Shown in pieces: positions 46,017 to 58,535 of a stretch of 64,000 nucleotides of DNA (positions within the stretch are counted from its first letter, which is position 1; each line of letters begins with the position of its first letter). The notes under the pieces were generated by a model. It saw nothing but the letters and a program-made list of their open reading frames with translations, was not told the DNA's origin and ran no database searches. The translations under genes and the position numbers were made by a program. The DNA lies in NCBI RefSeq assembly GCF_016808335.1, contig NC_053139.1, positions 37,283,954 through 37,347,953 of the forward strand. Reading direction: 5' to 3'. Source of the DNA: Panicum virgatum (Eukaryota > Streptophyta > Magnoliopsida > Poales > Poaceae).

Positions 46017-46793
46017 ATGTGCCATCCCAATGCGACGGTGACCTCGGCCTTGTACTAGTAAGAGAGGTCGCATTGCATGCAGTCTTGAAATCGTTGGGAT
46101 TGAGTGGAATGCACAAATGTTATTCCACTAGACAAAGTGGCATTGATAGCAAAGCATCCATCAATGCAGACCGCGGGAAAGCATCCGCCAAACTTGAAAA
46201 AGCAAGTCGAACATTGTAGAACAAAGATCAAGACAACCTGAACCAAAGACAATCTAAGCTAGCATGGCGATAGAAATGACGATACAAGCAGGTGCAACAA
46301 GAAGCATCGTCTTAGAGGAGACACCTCCCGCCACCACACGCCCGACTAGCTCCAGACCCCAGAACTGTCAAGAGGTGGAATAAGCAGCGACCACTTCCGG
46401 TGGTGGGTTGGCCAGTAGCAAAGCCGACCCATTGCCGGGGAGGGGGTGACAGGGACACCGACAGGATGGCCGCCGCCATTTATGGTGTCCGCCTCCGCGA
46501 CGCCCTCGCGAGAGAGGGGTTGGAGCGCCGGCCACTACAACCAAATCTGGTTGAAGGAGCCTAGATCCGGCGAATGGGATGCTAGATGGCGGCGACGCAC
46601 GACCATGGTCCGTGAGGTCAGGGAAAAGGGAGAGGGGAAGGAGGGAGGAGGCAAGTCGAGCTGGCTGGTTGATATGCCACCCTCCGTTTTGTTATAAGTG
46701 AAGCACAATAATATTGATGTCCGAGAAGGGAGTATATTCGAATTTTGTGTGTTGCAAAGCATTTTTGCAACAATGAGAACATATTATTAGATG
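46017..46793. other. intergenic, nothing assigned
   Basis: Frames here (for example 46446-46697) carry no motif. It may hold decayed repeats that I cannot name. Confidence 0.4.
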
Positions 46794-46798
46794 AGGGA

Positions 46799-47117
46799 TG
46801 TTGGGGATGTGCCTTAGACTGCCACCTAAGGCTAGGGACCCCTTTGTGTAAAAGAGTCTAAGTTAGAGGGTCTAAGGACTATTTTATGAATTCTAGGGAC
46901 TTATTTGCAACATCTAGGGACCTGTTTGTAAATATTAATGACATTCTTGTAATATTCGACCCCACCAATGGAATAAGTATAAACAACCACCTCCTCCTTA
47001 TAAATAGCCCCCCATGAGGAAGTGGGGGACTTTTGACCTCTTGCTTACTTGCTCACTTGACTTGCTCTCTCCTCACTCTATCTCATCTCTCGTCTGTTCG
47101 GGGGAAAAACCCCAACA
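46799..47117 (+). mobile_element. solo LTR, 319 bp
   Basis: It begins TGTTGGGG and ends CCCCAACA, and both sides carry the 5-bp duplication AGGGA (46794-46798 and 47118-47122). A TATAAATAG box lies near 46999-47008. No second LTR or interior is present, so this is what is left after recombination between two LTRs. The short TGTTGGG...CCCAACA form is typical of copia elements. Strand is taken from the TATA box. Confidence 0.88.
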
Positions 47118-47122
47118 AGGGA

Positions 47123-49898
47123 GTAACGAAAATATTGAATCGGCACAACTTCAGAAAAGTCTAAATTCTTGGATTCAGAAAGGATATTGACACAACCAGA
47201 AAAATGTTAAGTCAGCACAAAATGTTTTTCGACATTTACAAAAAAAACTCCAGAATTTTGGAATAAGTGTCGAACGTTTCTTTCTAAGAAAAACTAGAAC
47301 AATAGGTAACAAAAATAAGTATGGCATACGAATTATAGATGATATACTTAGATCAGAAGGCACATCCGCAATTATCTAAATCTTATCCCCTGTTTGATGT
47401 CTGGTTTGCATGTGAGGGATGTCTATGAGATATTATGATCAGGAGTCCATAAAAGAGGCATTTTTTTCTCTAAATTCTGATGCAGAATCCCAAAGGCGTT
47501 TCTTGGACGATATATATGAAACTCTGATCGAATACATAGATGTCAGTTTCTCTAGATTCTGAGTTGCTGACGAAAAACAGAATATTTTTTTGTCTCATTA
47601 TGAGTTTCTGGTAGACCGGTAGTACAAAAGAAAAGAAAAAACAAGTATCGTATCATTTACCCTGGAGAAACTGATTGAAGATTTAAAGATATGAAAGTAG
47701 TTCATAATGCTGAGGCATATATATATATATATATAGATTAACAAGAAGTGGATCTCTCTTCTAATTTGTTTGGTTAGGCCGCTAACTTTCAACACATTAT
47801 TTCTCGCAACAGATCGAATGAATCCTTGCACAATGGGCTCACAAATTCGCTTGCAATAATACAATAGCAGCGACGTTATTATATATGCTTAAAATTAGAC
47901 GACAGAGCTAATAATTAATTGACAAATTTCAGAGGAAATGACGACAACTCAACATTAAGGAACAGGTGGAGTATAAACAGGCTACAGCTGTTCTTGCCTT
48001 CTGAATTCAACAAGCATTACTAGTAATTCAGCTCAGTTTTATATTTTTAAATGTTTTGGGAATGGTAGTTCCTTACAGCTCTTTTTTTTTTTGAAAAAAT
48101 CATATTTATACATCACAACCAATAGGCTACTAATATTACATATAATAAAGTTCCATTTTTTTAATACAAGAGACAGTACTTCATAAATTAATTGTGCACA
48201 TTATTATCTACCAAACAGATTGAGATCAGTGCATGAGTTCAACATTTTTATTGCTAATATCTTCTTCATTCTAACAAGTACTCTTTACATTGGAGATGAA
48301 CAGTTTTTTTTTTTGAAAGATGAGATGAACAATTATGGACACAGTCAGTTTGCCTCTTGCTAGATCTCCCTTACCTAGTTTTCGGGCAGCATCTTGGCCT
48401 CCATAGATTTGGACTGAGCATGTGTAGAGAAGAATAATATATTAATTGGCTACTGCATGCACAGTAGTGTATTATAGTTAAAAGATGGTATATACGTAGA
48501 TCAGAAGGCAGATCCGTAACAATATAAATCTGATCCCATGTTCGATGTCAGGTGTGGCTTGTGCATGTGAGGGATGAGGGAGAAGAGAATCAAGAGATGC
48601 ATGATTAGGACGGAGTCGATAACAGAAGCAAAATTTCCTCTGAATAATTCTGATGCAGAATCCCACAACCGCTTCTTGGAAACTCTGAATGATATGAAAT
48701 TATGAATACATGGATGGAAGCTCTAGCTTCTGAGTTGTTGACTGAACACGGAATTGTTCCCTCTCTCATTAGCTTGTGGTAGCACGACACTAATAACGAA
48801 AAGAAAGCAGGGTTTTCATTGCCCTGGAGAACCTGATGGAAGGTTTCAGAATATGGAAGCAGTTCATTCATATAATGTCGCAACAAATATAATGGGACAC
48901 TGATTAACAAGAAGAGAATCTCTCTGCTAATTGGTTTGGTTAGGTCGTTAGCTCGCAACTTGCTCGTCTCTCTGCCGGTTCAAGCCGTTTAATTAGCATG
49001 TAGTCTACTCGTGCACGTCGCATCAGCTGAACCGAAATATGATTCTTTGCCGGAACGGCTGCCACAAGATGGATCATCAGGCCTCACATGGTAGATAGAG
49101 CGGCATGGCACGCATGATTCAGTTATAACGGCAGCCGGCCGGTTAGTCTGCGGCGTCTTTGCTTATTGACTGGTTGTGTTGCTGAGAGAAGCTAATTAAG
49201 AACGCCCTGATCAAATAAATCCTTGCACGATGCGCCGCGGATTCGATCGCCATGATATGATGATAGACACTGCACAATCATCTATGCTCGAGCGGTTGCA
49301 TCGATTTAGATTAATTATACACTAGAGAGTTAATCAAACGTCCAGCAGAAATGAGGCTCCACATTAAGGAGTAGTAGGAGAGCTCAACACCGAACGCTGC
49401 GAAGTATAAACAAGCTACATGTTTGTTTGGATGAACTAAAGTTGAATGCTAAACTTTAGCAAATAATAGCACTCATACAGATGCGAAAGTTTTTATTCTT
49501 AGCTAAAAGCTAGCCCATCCTGTTAGCACTATATCTGTATATCTGGATAAGCTAGCGCTAAAGTATTAGCACTTTCGCCCATTAACACTTTGATCCGCCC
49601 AATTATTATTACTGTCTGAATTCTTCAACAGTTCAACTTACGAGCTTATAAAAATTCATCTCAGCAAAGCACATACATGATTGGGCAGTCTAGAAGATAA
49701 CGGAGAAAACCACAAACCGGTATAGCAGGACGGAGCTTCGTTCACCGTGGACGCCGTCGCCGTGGTTCCACCCGACAGGCATATCCCCAAAGTATCCGCT
49801 AAAGCTTAATCTACTCCGTAATGGCGTTGAGGGGAGCAGGGAGGACGACGCCGAGCTACGCTTTCGGCCAGAACACTGCGCTTTGTTAGCTTACTAGC
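47123..49898. other. AT-rich intergenic with a diverged direct duplication
   Basis: No gene is supported. Two blocks of about 490 bp, 47337-47830 and 48484-48975, repeat each other at low identity (TAGATCAGAAGGCA...CATCCG and CTAATT(T/G)GTTTGGTTAGG blocks). A TA microsatellite lies at 47716-47736. The region 49430-49600 is rich in GCTAAA and may be a decayed MITE. Confidence 0.45.
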
Positions 49899-49901
49899 TT
49901 A

Positions 49902-50268
49902 GGCCGTGTTTAGTTCGGTAGGGTGTAAACGCAAAAAAAAAATTTGCGTTTCGAATCTTCCCAATTTGAAGCACTAAATGAAGTTTATTTACAAAATTTT
50001 TTGCACAGATGGGTTGTAAATCGCGAGACGAATCTAATGGTGCTAATTAATTCATGATTAATCAATAATTAGCAGATGATTACTGTAACATCATTGTTGC
50101 AAATCATGGATTAAGTAGGCTCATTAGATTCGTCTCGCGATTTACAGTCCATCCATACAAAAAATTTTATAAATAGACTTCATTTAGTACTTCAAATTAG
50201 CAAGATTCATTTTCACTTTAATGCGTTAACAATTTTTTTGTATTTACGGGATGGAACTAAACACACCC
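49902..50268. mobile_element. Tourist-like MITE, 367 bp
   Basis: Ends GGCCGTGTTTAGTTC and GAACTAAACACACCC are inverted repeats and TTA flanks both sides (49899-49901 and 50269-50271). The interior is also self-complementary (GCGAGACGAATCTAATG against CATTAGATTCGTCTCGC), so the element can fold almost end to end. Confidence 0.9.
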
Positions 50269-50605
50269 TTAGTTTAGTGGCGGTCAAATCGGGGCATGAT
50301 CCTCTGAACCCCTCGCCCTCGATCCCCCATCGCCCGGCTCAATTGTCTACTACCCCTCTTGCCCCTTTTCTTGTCCTAGGGTTCCGAGCGGTTGGTTGGT
50401 TCGTGCGCGGGGGGCGGAGCAACGAGCAAGAACATCTCCTCGTGCCCGGCCACTACCTAGGGCTCGCTGCCGTTCCCACTACATACCTGCCTTGACCGAA
50501 ATGCCCCTCCGTCAGGGCTCGCCAGAAGCTCCAAAGCCGAGAGATGGTGGCGAGGCCTAGACCTGTATTGTATGGGCATGGGGGCTTGATTTCCTGGGGC
50601 GATTC

Positions 50606-53379
50606 TGTAACGGATTGCAAAATTAAAACTCTAAATTAAATATAATGGACGTCATTTGAACACATCGGACGCATTACCTTAATTGTTTAATTTGGCGATC
50701 CTTTCTAAACCCACGGCCCGATCGAAACAACACCGGTAGTCCCACGCAAAGATGGACGCAGATGGTACAAGCACGACACAATACTTAAAAATATATAAAC
50801 GAAAATAATATGAAACACTTATTTTACAAGCCGAGTTCCAAATATACATAAAGGGTACAAAAACGAAATAACTTTTACAAAACAACACAAGGGTAGCCAA
50901 TATTCAAATGAAAAGTTTCTACACCTAACTTTACTCCACCCTATCCAGCCTGCACCCAACCGGTCAGACTGGTTCCTTAAACCGGTCAGACCGGTTGCCA
51001 CTACCTGATCCACACCACTGGTCAGACCGGTCACCCTAACCGGTCAGACCGGTCCTCGCAAAACAGAAGGGTTGCACATACAGCCCTCAAGGTTGCAACC
51101 CGACAACTTCCTAGCCTAGGGGTCTCGCTCCACCACTTCCCACCCCTCTGCATCTCGGCGGATGAACTTGACACAGCAGGGGCAGAAGTCAACATCCGTA
51201 TGGCCTGAAATGATTGTGGCAACAAACCCTGAGTATACTAATACTCACCAAGACTTACCCGATCAGTGGGTATAACTTAGCCCACCTACCTAGACATGCA
51301 AGGCTTTTGGCTAATGACTTATTTTGCTGAAAACAGTGACTAAAGTACTTCCTTAAATTCCATATTTTAGCTCCAGATTCTATATAAATTTACTCTATTC
51401 TAATATTTGCACGGATCAACTATATCAAACATTGTGGTGCAATCAATAATAACTCAATGTTTTTATCATCATAGATATATAAATATACTCATTATCTCAT
51501 CATAATACTACGATGCGACGCAGTGATCAAGGTGCTCATATCCGAGAGCGACTGACAGCGAATCGACCCGATTTAACCTTGCAAGGTGGACCTAACCAAC
51601 ACGGCACGTATTTGCCCCGTCGGACTATACATGCCAACCATTCCCCTCCCCGCCTCGAACTACATGAACCAACCCAACGACATATGGTCAGTCGAGCTCA
51701 ACGTGAGACCACCAAACGTAAACAATGCATCCCCATTTCTCCGCAACTACTCGACTACCCAGGAGTTGGGTGCTGGTTCTTGTACTTTCGAAGCAAGGCA
51801 GTACTCGGCTTACCGGTTTCGACTACCTCCTACTCCCGGTATGCGGTTAGTATAAATTCAAACATGATCAGCAGGGCCAACACCGGTACGGTCCTTAACC
51901 GACTCAGACGGGACTAAGACACCCAGAAACACTGTCCTGCTGCCATACCTACATATTCTCATCATTCCCGTCCGGTCTCAATTCTCCATTCCTTACATAT
52001 CCAATTCAACAACTCATATCCTGAAATATTAATATATCTTGTATCTCGCGAGTAACCGGAAATTACTTGACTTCTAATCATCCTATTTCTCGCGAGTGAC
52101 CAGAGATCACTCATCTTCTACCGAGAACCATTAACCATAGCACTTCTATCGTCCTATACATACTAGTATAACTCAAGGGAACCTAGGAATCATGCAACTA
52201 GGGTTCCAATCAACTCCTGAAACGTAATGCACACGTAATAAATACATATATAGGTGTCATAATTTCAAATAATAGGATGTGCAACGGGGCTTGCCTTGCG
52301 TCTGCTACTCAGTGCTATGGTGAATTGGGCCTTGGGCCAGCTCCCCAAGATCCTCCTGTTGCGGGGCTTGCCCCTGCAGCTCCTGTGGCTCCGCAACCAC
52401 CTCGTATATCACCTCCTCCGCGGCGGCTGCTACACGTATGCATATGCATATGACATGAGCGAATGCATGCATGATTTATAAAAATTATAAGTAACCAATA
52501 ACCAAATCAATTTCGATCTATTTTCACTAACCAACCCTGATTTAACCCTCTCAGCCCTGCTAGCACAGGTCAGACCGGTATACCAAACCGGTCAGACCGG
52601 TCTGGCCTGTGTGCAACTCGAGATCAAAAAATCCGGAGTATCTGGACGTATTCTCGGAGTATCCAGACTCCCAAGTCCGGAGAATCCGGACCTTAACCCA
52701 GAATGCCTAAACCATCACAAACCCGGAGTATCCGAACCAATGGCCGGACTGTCCGGACCCCTACCGGTCAGACCGGTCTCTCTGACCGGTCAGACCGGTC
52801 CTACCCAGAACAAAAGCAAAAATCCATGTCGTGGTGAAATCCGGCCACTAATCCTAAAACCCTACTAGGAACCAGTTTAGGGATACATTGGAACGTATTT
52901 GACCGGAGGAAATCACCTAAAACCATCTAGAAGAGGAGATCGACCATCCCTAGCAAAATACCTTGAATGAGCCTCTTCCCCACGAAAAACTTGGATTCCA
53001 CTTCACTCTGGGAGGGAGCACATGGAAGAGATGATCCACCACGCCGGATTGAAGCTTCCCTCGGCCTTGGATCGAGTGGAAAAAGAGGATTGCAAAGTTT
53101 AGGGTTTGGAGAGAGGAGGAGCTCGAGAGAGAGCTCGGGCTGGCATGAGAGTTGGTGAGGATGAGTGATCTGGTGGAGAGAGAGAAGAGTGTGATATCAA
53201 TGATGTGGGCCCAAAACGGTTGACCCAGGTTCGACCGGTCAGACCGGTTGTCTCGACCGGTCAGACCGGTCCGGCCCAGGCTGACAGGAATTTTTGCTAA
53301 CTCATGGTTTAGGGTTTAGGTTCGAAACTAATGCCCCGGATTAAACTTAATTAAAGTTGATTAACACCTGGGTGTTACA
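50606..53379 (-). repeat. 3' LTR of the chromovirus
   Basis: 2,774 bp with TGTAAC/GTTACA ends. It carries five pairs of the 15-bp motif ACCGGTCAGACCGGT (50959, 50981; 51017, 51039; 52565, 52587; 52763, 52785; 53234, 53256), each pair 22 bp apart. A CGGAGTAT(C/T)C(C/T)GGA-like motif recurs at 52630-52760. Confidence 0.93.
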
Positions 53380-53921
53380 ACCCTTCCCCCTAAAAGAAAT
53401 CTCGTCCCGAGATTTAATGGAGGTGCTAAATGGAAAGTAAGAAATTGGTGTGTACCTCGATAGGCTTGTAGCAATTCCAGACATTTAGTCCGAACAAATT
53501 CCTCCGTCTCCCATGTAGCTTGCTCGGAGTGATTACTGCATTGCACCTTATAGAAGTTGCTAGTTTGATTTCGTGTAACTGGGGTCTTGAAATCAACAAT
53601 TCTCTCCGGGTGCTCGGGATACACAAGATCGGGCTCCAATTGTAACTCCTCTATATCAACAATCTTGGTGGGAACACGGAGGCACTTTCTGAGCTGAGAG
53701 ACATGGAATATATTATGAACCGCGGATAAGTGGGCAGGGAGTTCCAGACGGTATGCCGCTGGCCCACACCGCTCAAAGATAGGAAAAGGCCCGACATAGC
53801 GAGGGGCGAGCTTTCCCTTCACACCGAATCGTTGGACTCCTTTCATTGGAGATACCCGCAAGTAAACATGGTCTCCCACTTGGAATGAGACGGACTGACG
53901 TTTCTTGTCCGCATAACTTTT
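53361..53921 (-). pseudogene. integrase C terminus with chromodomain
   Basis: Continues from integrase past the TAG at 53922-53924. It reads GDHVYLRVSPMKG, KLAPRYVGPF, VHNIFHVSQLRKCLRVP, and then the chromodomain core (RIVDFKTPVTRN, FYKVQCSNHSEQATWETEE). In chromoviruses the chromodomain guides integration to chromatin marks. In most relatives the residue after KVQ is tryptophan; here it is cysteine. Confidence 0.85.
53380..53395 (-). promoter_or_regulatory. polypurine tract of the chromovirus
   Basis: On the minus strand TTTAGGGGGAAGGGT abuts the 3' LTR, in the position of the plus-strand primer. Confidence 0.75.
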
Positions 53922-54695
53922 CTATCGAGATTGGGCTATTTTCAAATTCTCCTGTATGAATCGGACTTGTTCTTCTGCCTCACTGACCATCTCAGGGCCG
54001 AACACATTCCTTTCCCCGGCTTCTAACCAATTTACTGGAGTTCTACACCTTCGCCCATATAGTGCCTCAAAAGAGGCCATTCTGATGCTTTCTTGATAAC
54101 TGTTGTTATAAGAAAATTCCGCTAACGGCAGGCATTCATCCCATTTCTTGCCGTAAGAGAGCACACAAGCTCTAAGCATATCCTCCAGAATTTGATTGAT
54201 TCGCTCAGTTTGACCATCTGTCTGTGGGTAATAGGCTGAGCTGCGAATAAGCTGTGTACCCAGAGATGCCTGCAAGTGTTCCCAGAAATGCGCAATGAAC
54301 TGTGAGCCTCTGTCTGATATGATTATCTTGGGTACACCATGAAGACTCACAATCCGAGACATATATATCTCAGCATATTGGTGTGATGAATAACGGGTCT
54401 TTACTGGAAGAAAATGAGCAGATTTAGTGAGGCGGTCAATGATAACCCAAATAGTGTCATATCCCTTTGACGTGGGAGGCAACCCAACAATGAAGTCCAT
54501 ACTAATATCCTCCCATTTCCATGAAGGAATATCCAAAGGCTGCAGCATGCCAGCAGGTCTGAGATGACTTGCTTTGACCCTTTGACAGATATCGCACTCA
54601 GACACATATTTGGCGACTTCACGTTTCATCCTTGTCCACCAGAAATGTTGTTTCAGATCTTGATACATTTTATTGCTGCCCGGGTGAATGGAATA
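53922..54695 (-). pseudogene. integrase core of the chromovirus
   Basis: It has the zinc-binding CDICQRVK, the catalytic aspartates in SMDFIVGLP and ISDRGSQF, and the glutamate in TDGQTERINQILEDML. A TGA at 54696-54698 cuts it from RNase H and a TAG at 53922-53924 cuts it from the chromodomain. Confidence 0.9.
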
Positions 54696-54698
54696 TCA

Positions 54699-55330
54699 GG
54701 AAAGATGAGCCTCATTAAGAATTTGTTTTCGAAGCTCAAAGTCCTTAGGTACCACTAGTTGGTTCTTAAACCATAAGGCTCCCTCGCCATCTAGATGGAA
54801 ACACGCCACTCGAGGGTCATTTTCTCCAATCCTTTGCCTAATCTTTCCCATGCCAACATTATTTTTCTGAGCCGCAATAATATGATCGCGCAGTGTTGGA
54901 GTGAGGGTAAGGTTAGCAAGAGTACCCTCAGACACCATAGCCAAGTTCATCTTCTCCATTTCTTGGCACAAAGTTTCATGCACCGTTGTGGCTGAGATGC
55001 AACTGCAACTGGCTTTACGACTCAATGCATCGGCTACAACATTAGCCTTGCCCGGGTGATAGTGAATCTCCAGATCATAATCGTTGATCAACTCTAACCA
55101 CAGTCTCTGGCGTAAATTCAACTCGCTTTGGGTAAAAATATACTTCAAACTCTTATGGTCCGAATATATATGAAAAGGATTGCCCAGAAGATAATGGCGC
55201 CAGATCTTCAACGCATGCACTACTGCTGCCAGCTCCAAATCATGAGTGGCATAGTTCTCTTCGTGTCGCCTGAGTGCTCTAGAGGCATAAGCAATCACTC
55301 GCTGATCCAGCATAAGGACGCAGCCTAGGC
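54699..55330 (-). pseudogene. RNase H of the chromovirus
   Basis: It reads [48 protein letters not shown] ([12 protein letters not shown]) and [14 protein letters not shown], the standard gypsy RNase H. It follows an 82-bp repeated segment that breaks the frame from RT. Confidence 0.88.
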
Positions 55331-55440
55331 CCGTACCTGATGCATCACAACAAGCATTAAAGGCCGAATAATATCCGGCGAAGACAAACAATGATGAGAA
55401 TGTAGCCAAGACCCGTACCTGATGCATCACAATACACATC
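55331..55440 (-). repeat. short direct duplication breaking RT/RNase H
   Basis: CCGTACCTGATGCATCACAA occurs at 55331 and again at 55413, 82 bp apart. Because 82 is not a multiple of three, the RT frame is lost there. The spacer also partly repeats the local sequence. Confidence 0.75.
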
Positions 55441-56628
55441 AAAAGGCCGGGTAATATCTGGCTGAGCGAGGACAGGGGCAGACGTCAGAAGCTTTCTCAG
55501 GGTCTGAAAAGCCTGCTCACATTTGTCATCCCAATTAAATCTCACCCCTTTCTTAAGCAATTCAGTCATGGGTCTAGCAATTTTTGAAAAGTCTGGTACA
55601 AACCGGCGATAATACCCTGCTAGCCCAAGGAAACTCCGAATCTCTGACACATATGTGGGTGCCTGCCAATTCAGGACATCCTGGATCTTGCCAGGATCAA
55701 CGGAAATCCCCTTGTTTGAGATGATGTGACCCAAGAACTTGACTTTCTTGAGCCAGAAATCACATTTGCTGAATTTGGCATACAGCTGGTGTTCCCGCAG
55801 GCGCTGGAGCACAATACGGAGATGCTCTGCATGCACTTCTTCATTCTTAGAAAATATAAGAATGTCGTCGATGAAAACCACGACAAACTTATCGAGCTCA
55901 GGCATAAACACCGAGTTCATGAGATACATGAAATGAGCAGGGGCATTTGTTAGCCCGAAAGACATGACCAGGTATTCATAAAGCCCGTATCTGATGGAAA
56001 AAGCCGTCTTGGGAATATCCTCAGCTCTAATCTTTATCTGATAATAACCAGAGCGGAGATCAATTTTTGAAAATATCTTGGCCCCGAATAACCGATCAAA
56101 CAGAATATCAATTTTGGGAAGGGGATATTTGTTCTTGATTGTGACAACAATTAGAAGTCTATAGTCCACACACAATCTAAGGCTTTGATCTTTCTTCTTA
56201 ACAAAGAGTGCAGGACAGCCCCAAGGTGAAGTGCTAGGACGAATGTAACCCTTATCAAGCAACTCCTGCAATTGTTTCTTTAGCTCGGCTAACTCATTGG
56301 GTGGCATACGATAGGGTCTTCGGGAAATTGGTGCCGTTCCCGGTTGCAACTCAATGGCAAACTCCACATCACGATCAGGAGGCATTCCAGGCAAATCATC
56401 CGGAAAGACATCCGGATACTCACATACCACTGGTATGTCTGCTAGCTTCTTACCCTCAATCTGATTCACCGTAGGTGTCAAAGACATATGATCTCTCAAA
56501 TGTAAGGTCATACACCCATGAATAGAAGATTTGATGTGCACAGATTGTGAGGTCGTGTCCAGACTAACACCATGACCCTCCATCCAGTTCATGCCCAATA
56601 TCATATCTACCCTTTGGGTTGGTAACAT
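55357..56628 (-). pseudogene. reverse transcriptase of the chromovirus
   Basis: A 423-codon open frame with the start of the RT ([34 protein letters not shown]), [20 protein letters not shown], and the catalytic FIDDILIFS near 55848-55874. The thumb is intact ([29 protein letters not shown]). The part before it is the protease tail (MILGMNW). The frame ends in the duplication at 55331-55440. Confidence 0.92.
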
Positions 56629-56655
56629 TATCAGGGCCGTAGGAAAAAATTTTCC

Positions 56656-57042
56656 TTACAACTGTAGGGGTACTTGCTTGACAAATTGATTGGTGATTAA
56701 CTTTCCCCCAAGTGAGTGAATATGATACGGCTTGGGCATACTCTCTATCTTCAGCCCCAGTCTAATAGCACACTCCTTGCTAATAAAAGTATGAGACGCT
56801 CCAGATTCAAACAGGACAGTAACAGGATATTCATTCACTGAAAACATACTCGACATCACCGTAGCGCCCTCAGGAATATCCTCGAGGGTGGTGTAGTGCA
56901 CTTGCCCTATCTTGAAGTGGGCCACACTCTGCTTCTGACTTTGCTGGCTCGATTGCTGGCCCTGCTTGGGTGGCATTGGGCAGTTCCATGCAAAGTGACC
57001 CAGCTGCCCACAGTTGTAACACAGAAATAAATTGGGGCGCAC
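56656..57042 (-). pseudogene. zinc knuckle and protease of the chromovirus
   Basis: It begins with the gag zinc knuckle CYNCGQLGHFAWNC (CCHC). The protease active site reads FESGASHTF where relatives have FDSGASH: the catalytic aspartate is a glutamate codon (GAA). A TAA at 56656-56658 ends the frame before the rest of the protease. Confidence 0.88.
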
Positions 57043-57053
57043 CCCCGGCTGCT

Positions 57054-57942
57054 ACACCCATACCTTCTGCTCACCCTGCTGACGAACAGGAGGCCTGGCT
57101 GTCCCCTGTGACGATGTGTACTGAGGGGTCCTGTATCCCCACTGCTGCTGTGGCTGGTGCTGAAAAGGGGCTCTTTGTGGACCCGACTGTACCAGACGGA
57201 ACCTCTAGGGAGCGCTGCTCGAAGATCCCACTGCCGGCGCCTTTCTCTTCTTCTCCGCCTTATGTGCCAAGTGGGCATCCTCCTGAATGATAGCCCCATT
57301 GATTAGCTCACTGAATGTGTCAAATTTGATCATGGCCAGGCGATCCTGGAGCTTGCTGCTAAGCCCCTGTCGGAAACATTTCTGTTTCTTCTCATCAGTG
57401 TCTACATGGTACCCCGCATACTGTGACAGAGTGTTAAAGGCCTGGGAGTACTGTAGTACATTGTTATTGCCCTACTTCAGGGCCAAGAACTCGGTGAACT
57501 TCCTACGAATGACCCCTGCAGGGATGTGATGTGCTCTAAAGGCGTTCTTGAACTCCGCCCAGGTGAATCGAGTGCCCGCCGGAAACATAGCCACATGATT
57601 GTCCCACCATGTGCGTGCAGGGCCCCTGAGCTGCTGTGCTGCAAATCTCGCCTTGTCCCCATCATTGTACGGGTGCAGGGTGAACTTGGACTCTATGGTC
57701 CGGAGCCAACTGTCCGCCTCTAATGGCTCATCCGCTTTATGAAAAAGCAGTGGCTGAGTACTCAGAAATTGCTCATATCCAGGGATGGGTGGCTGGTGGT
57801 GAAGTTCAGGCCGCTGCACTCTGCCCTGATCCACAATCGCCTGAAGGAGTGCCGTCTGCTCGTCTCGTCCGGTGAGCATGGCCGCAATGGCCTGGGCCAA
57901 ATCAGGAGGATTCAGCGGTGCTGTCATTCTGCATTCAACCAT
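57054..57942 (-). pseudogene. gag: gag of the chromovirus
   Basis: It contains the retrotransposon gag core (DKARFAAQQLRGPARTWWDN, FTWAEFKNAFRAHHIPAGVI). TAG at 57472-57474 follows LALK where LKQG is usual. A downstream part (CFRQGLSSKLQDRL) and a glutamine/proline-rich linker lead to the zinc knuckle, with a further TAG at 57053-57055. The ATG near 57930 or 57942 could start it. Confidence 0.85.
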
Positions 57943-57962
57943 GATTGGATTAGTTACATTTT

Positions 57963-58520
57963 TTTATTACATAAAAATAATCATGACCACAACTAATATC
58001 CGAATCATGGAAGAAATTGCAGGAAACAATTCATTTGAACACAACTGAGAGGCCTCTGTCTGCGCTCAACCGGTCAGACCGGTTCAACGGACCGGTCTGC
58101 ATGGTCTGCATGGCGCTGTGCATGTGGACCAACCGGTCAGACCGGTGGATAAGACCGGTCAGACTGGTCGCAATCCTGAAATTATACTTCACTCTAAAAC
58201 TTGGGTGACAACCCTTAACCCAATCCCAAATGCAAATTTAAAAACCATAGATGTCATGATGCATGATACGATGCATGATTTCGTAAACCATTTCATATAT
58301 GCAACTAAAAAAACATAAATAGCATGATGCATGAACGTCCTACGTTAATTCTCTCAACCCAAAACTAAACATTTAACTACTCCTCTAACATAACTATATA
58401 GAGCTTACTACGAATAATCCCACCCATACTATTAAACTACATTCATCCTAAATCAGAAATTCATTTTTACTTTGTAATATCTTAAAATTAGTCATGCTCG
58501 TACCACCCCCGATGTATTTC
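57963..58520. other. leader of the chromovirus, with two motif pairs
   Basis: Untranslated leader between the primer site and gag. It carries ACCGGTCAGACCGGT-type motifs starting at 58069, 58091, 58132 and 58154, that is two pairs, each 22 bp apart. The 58091 copy is degenerate. Confidence 0.75.
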
Positions 58521-58533
58521 GGCTCTGATACCA
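58521..58533 (-). promoter_or_regulatory. primer binding site, tRNA-Met type
   Basis: On the minus strand this reads TGGTATCAGAGCC, complementary to the 3' end of initiator tRNA-Met, and lies 2 bp inside the 5' LTR. Confidence 0.95.
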
Positions 58534-58535
58534 GC

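Noticed and set aside
49430..49640. GCTAAA-rich stretch as another MITE
   Set aside because: No clear inverted termini or target duplication could be found.
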